A DNA stretch of 5,768 nt from Lysobacteraceae bacterium. Lineage in GTDB: Bacteria; Pseudomonadota; Gammaproteobacteria; Xanthomonadales; Xanthomonadaceae. This document shows, piece after piece, positions 5,541 to 5,768 of the stretch; positions within the stretch are counted from its first letter, which is position 1; each line of letters starts with the position of its first letter. Location: assembly GCA_028293685.1 (NCBI GenBank), contig JAQGOI010000300.1, positions 1 through 5,768 of the forward strand, written 5' to 3'. A program made the translations under genes and the position numbers. The notes under the pieces were generated by a model. The model saw only the letters and a list, made by a program, of their open reading frames with translations, was not told where the DNA came from and did not search any database.

Positions 5541-5768
5541 TTACGGGATGTTGCTCGCATCCACGGTGATGTAAGTCAAGTTTCCGCAGGTTCCGACAAA
5601 TCCCGCCGGACAGACGATCGCCGTGTACTGGATGCTGACGAACGCTTTCCGGAAAAATGCCGACTGCAGGACTGTCGCATTGCTGCCCGGAGCGGCAAAA
5701 ATGTGGAGGCCCTGCGCCGAGTTGTAATAGCGCAGCGAGCCGCTCGAGGAACTGGCGTCTGTCTGCAC
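5541..5768 (-). CDS. C-terminal fragment of an unrecognised protein
   Basis: The reading frame is open from the right edge to a TAA at 5541-5543 and gives 75 codons plus the stop. The first visible codon is GTG, but the gene most likely continues beyond the window. I do not recognise the family. The piece is rich in Ser, Ala, Gly, Thr and aromatic residues, has few charges, and contains two cysteines spaced C-x7-C (CPAGFVGTC) near the end, which fits an exported protein with a disulfide. That role is a guess. Base composition (roughly 57-60% GC in the two lines I counted) is below that of rho (about 75% in a comparable line). It faces rho and shares the terminator at 5486-5513, which supports a real gene end. 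Confidence 0.6.
   Translation of the reverse strand: MQTDASSSSGSLRYYNSAQGLHIFAAPGSNATVLQSAFFRKAFVSIQYTAIVCPAGFVGTCGNLTYITVDASNIP

Noticed and set aside
3881..5560. A 559-codon open frame on the - strand covering nearly all of rho
   Set aside because: High-GC codon use in rho leaves the opposite frame free of stops. The predicted protein is low complexity (His/Asp/Val/Arg rich), matches nothing known to me, and the + strand encodes an unmistakable Rho.
1..5768. CRISPR array, tRNA, rRNA, transposase or defence system
   Set aside because: I saw no regularly spaced direct repeats, no tRNA or rRNA signature and no transposase, nuclease-toxin or defence domain. The genes are conserved housekeeping ones.

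Overview
This window is a piece of ordinary, high-GC gammaproteobacterial chromosome. It most likely comes from the order Lysobacterales (Xanthomonadales). That placement rests on the RhlB sequence with its long Arg-rich tail, the Rho protein with its Pro/Ala and Arg/Asn N-terminal extension, the rhlB / trxA / rho gene order, and hairpin-rich intergenic repeats of a kind I associate with these genomes. I cannot name a genus.

Layout: (1) 1-341 holds no convincing gene but is packed with inverted repeats. (2) xthA (342-1112, +) encodes exonuclease III. (3) 1113-1262 is a short convergent spacer with a GC hairpin and a decayed inverted copy of the same motif. (4) rhlB (1263-2942, -) encodes a DEAD-box RNA helicase with a long C-terminal extension. 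(5) 2943-3197 is a divergent control region. (6) trxA (3198-3524, +) encodes thioredoxin. (7) 3525-3763 is a leader with a weak terminator, a possible promoter, a G-poor C-rich tract and a hairpin in front of rho. (8) rho (3764-5470, +, TTG start) encodes transcription termination factor Rho and is closed by a strong intrinsic terminator (5486-5513). (9) The C-terminal end of an unrecognised, lower-GC gene enters from the right edge (5541-5768, -).

The divergent rhlB / trxA-rho layout matches the enterobacterial arrangement, where rhlB lies back to back with trxA and a leader precedes rho. RhlB and Rho both act on RNA behind the transcribing polymerase: RhlB unwinds RNA for decay, and Rho ends untranslated transcripts. 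Thioredoxin is a general disulfide reductase that shares this locus by ancestry. xthA is a DNA repair gene with its own upstream region and meets rhlB tail to tail.

I found no new multi-gene system. The points worth a second look are the probable Rho autoregulatory leader, the disordered extensions on RhlB (including a possible terminal amphipathic helix) and Rho, the palindrome cluster before xthA, and the unidentified low-GC gene fragment.
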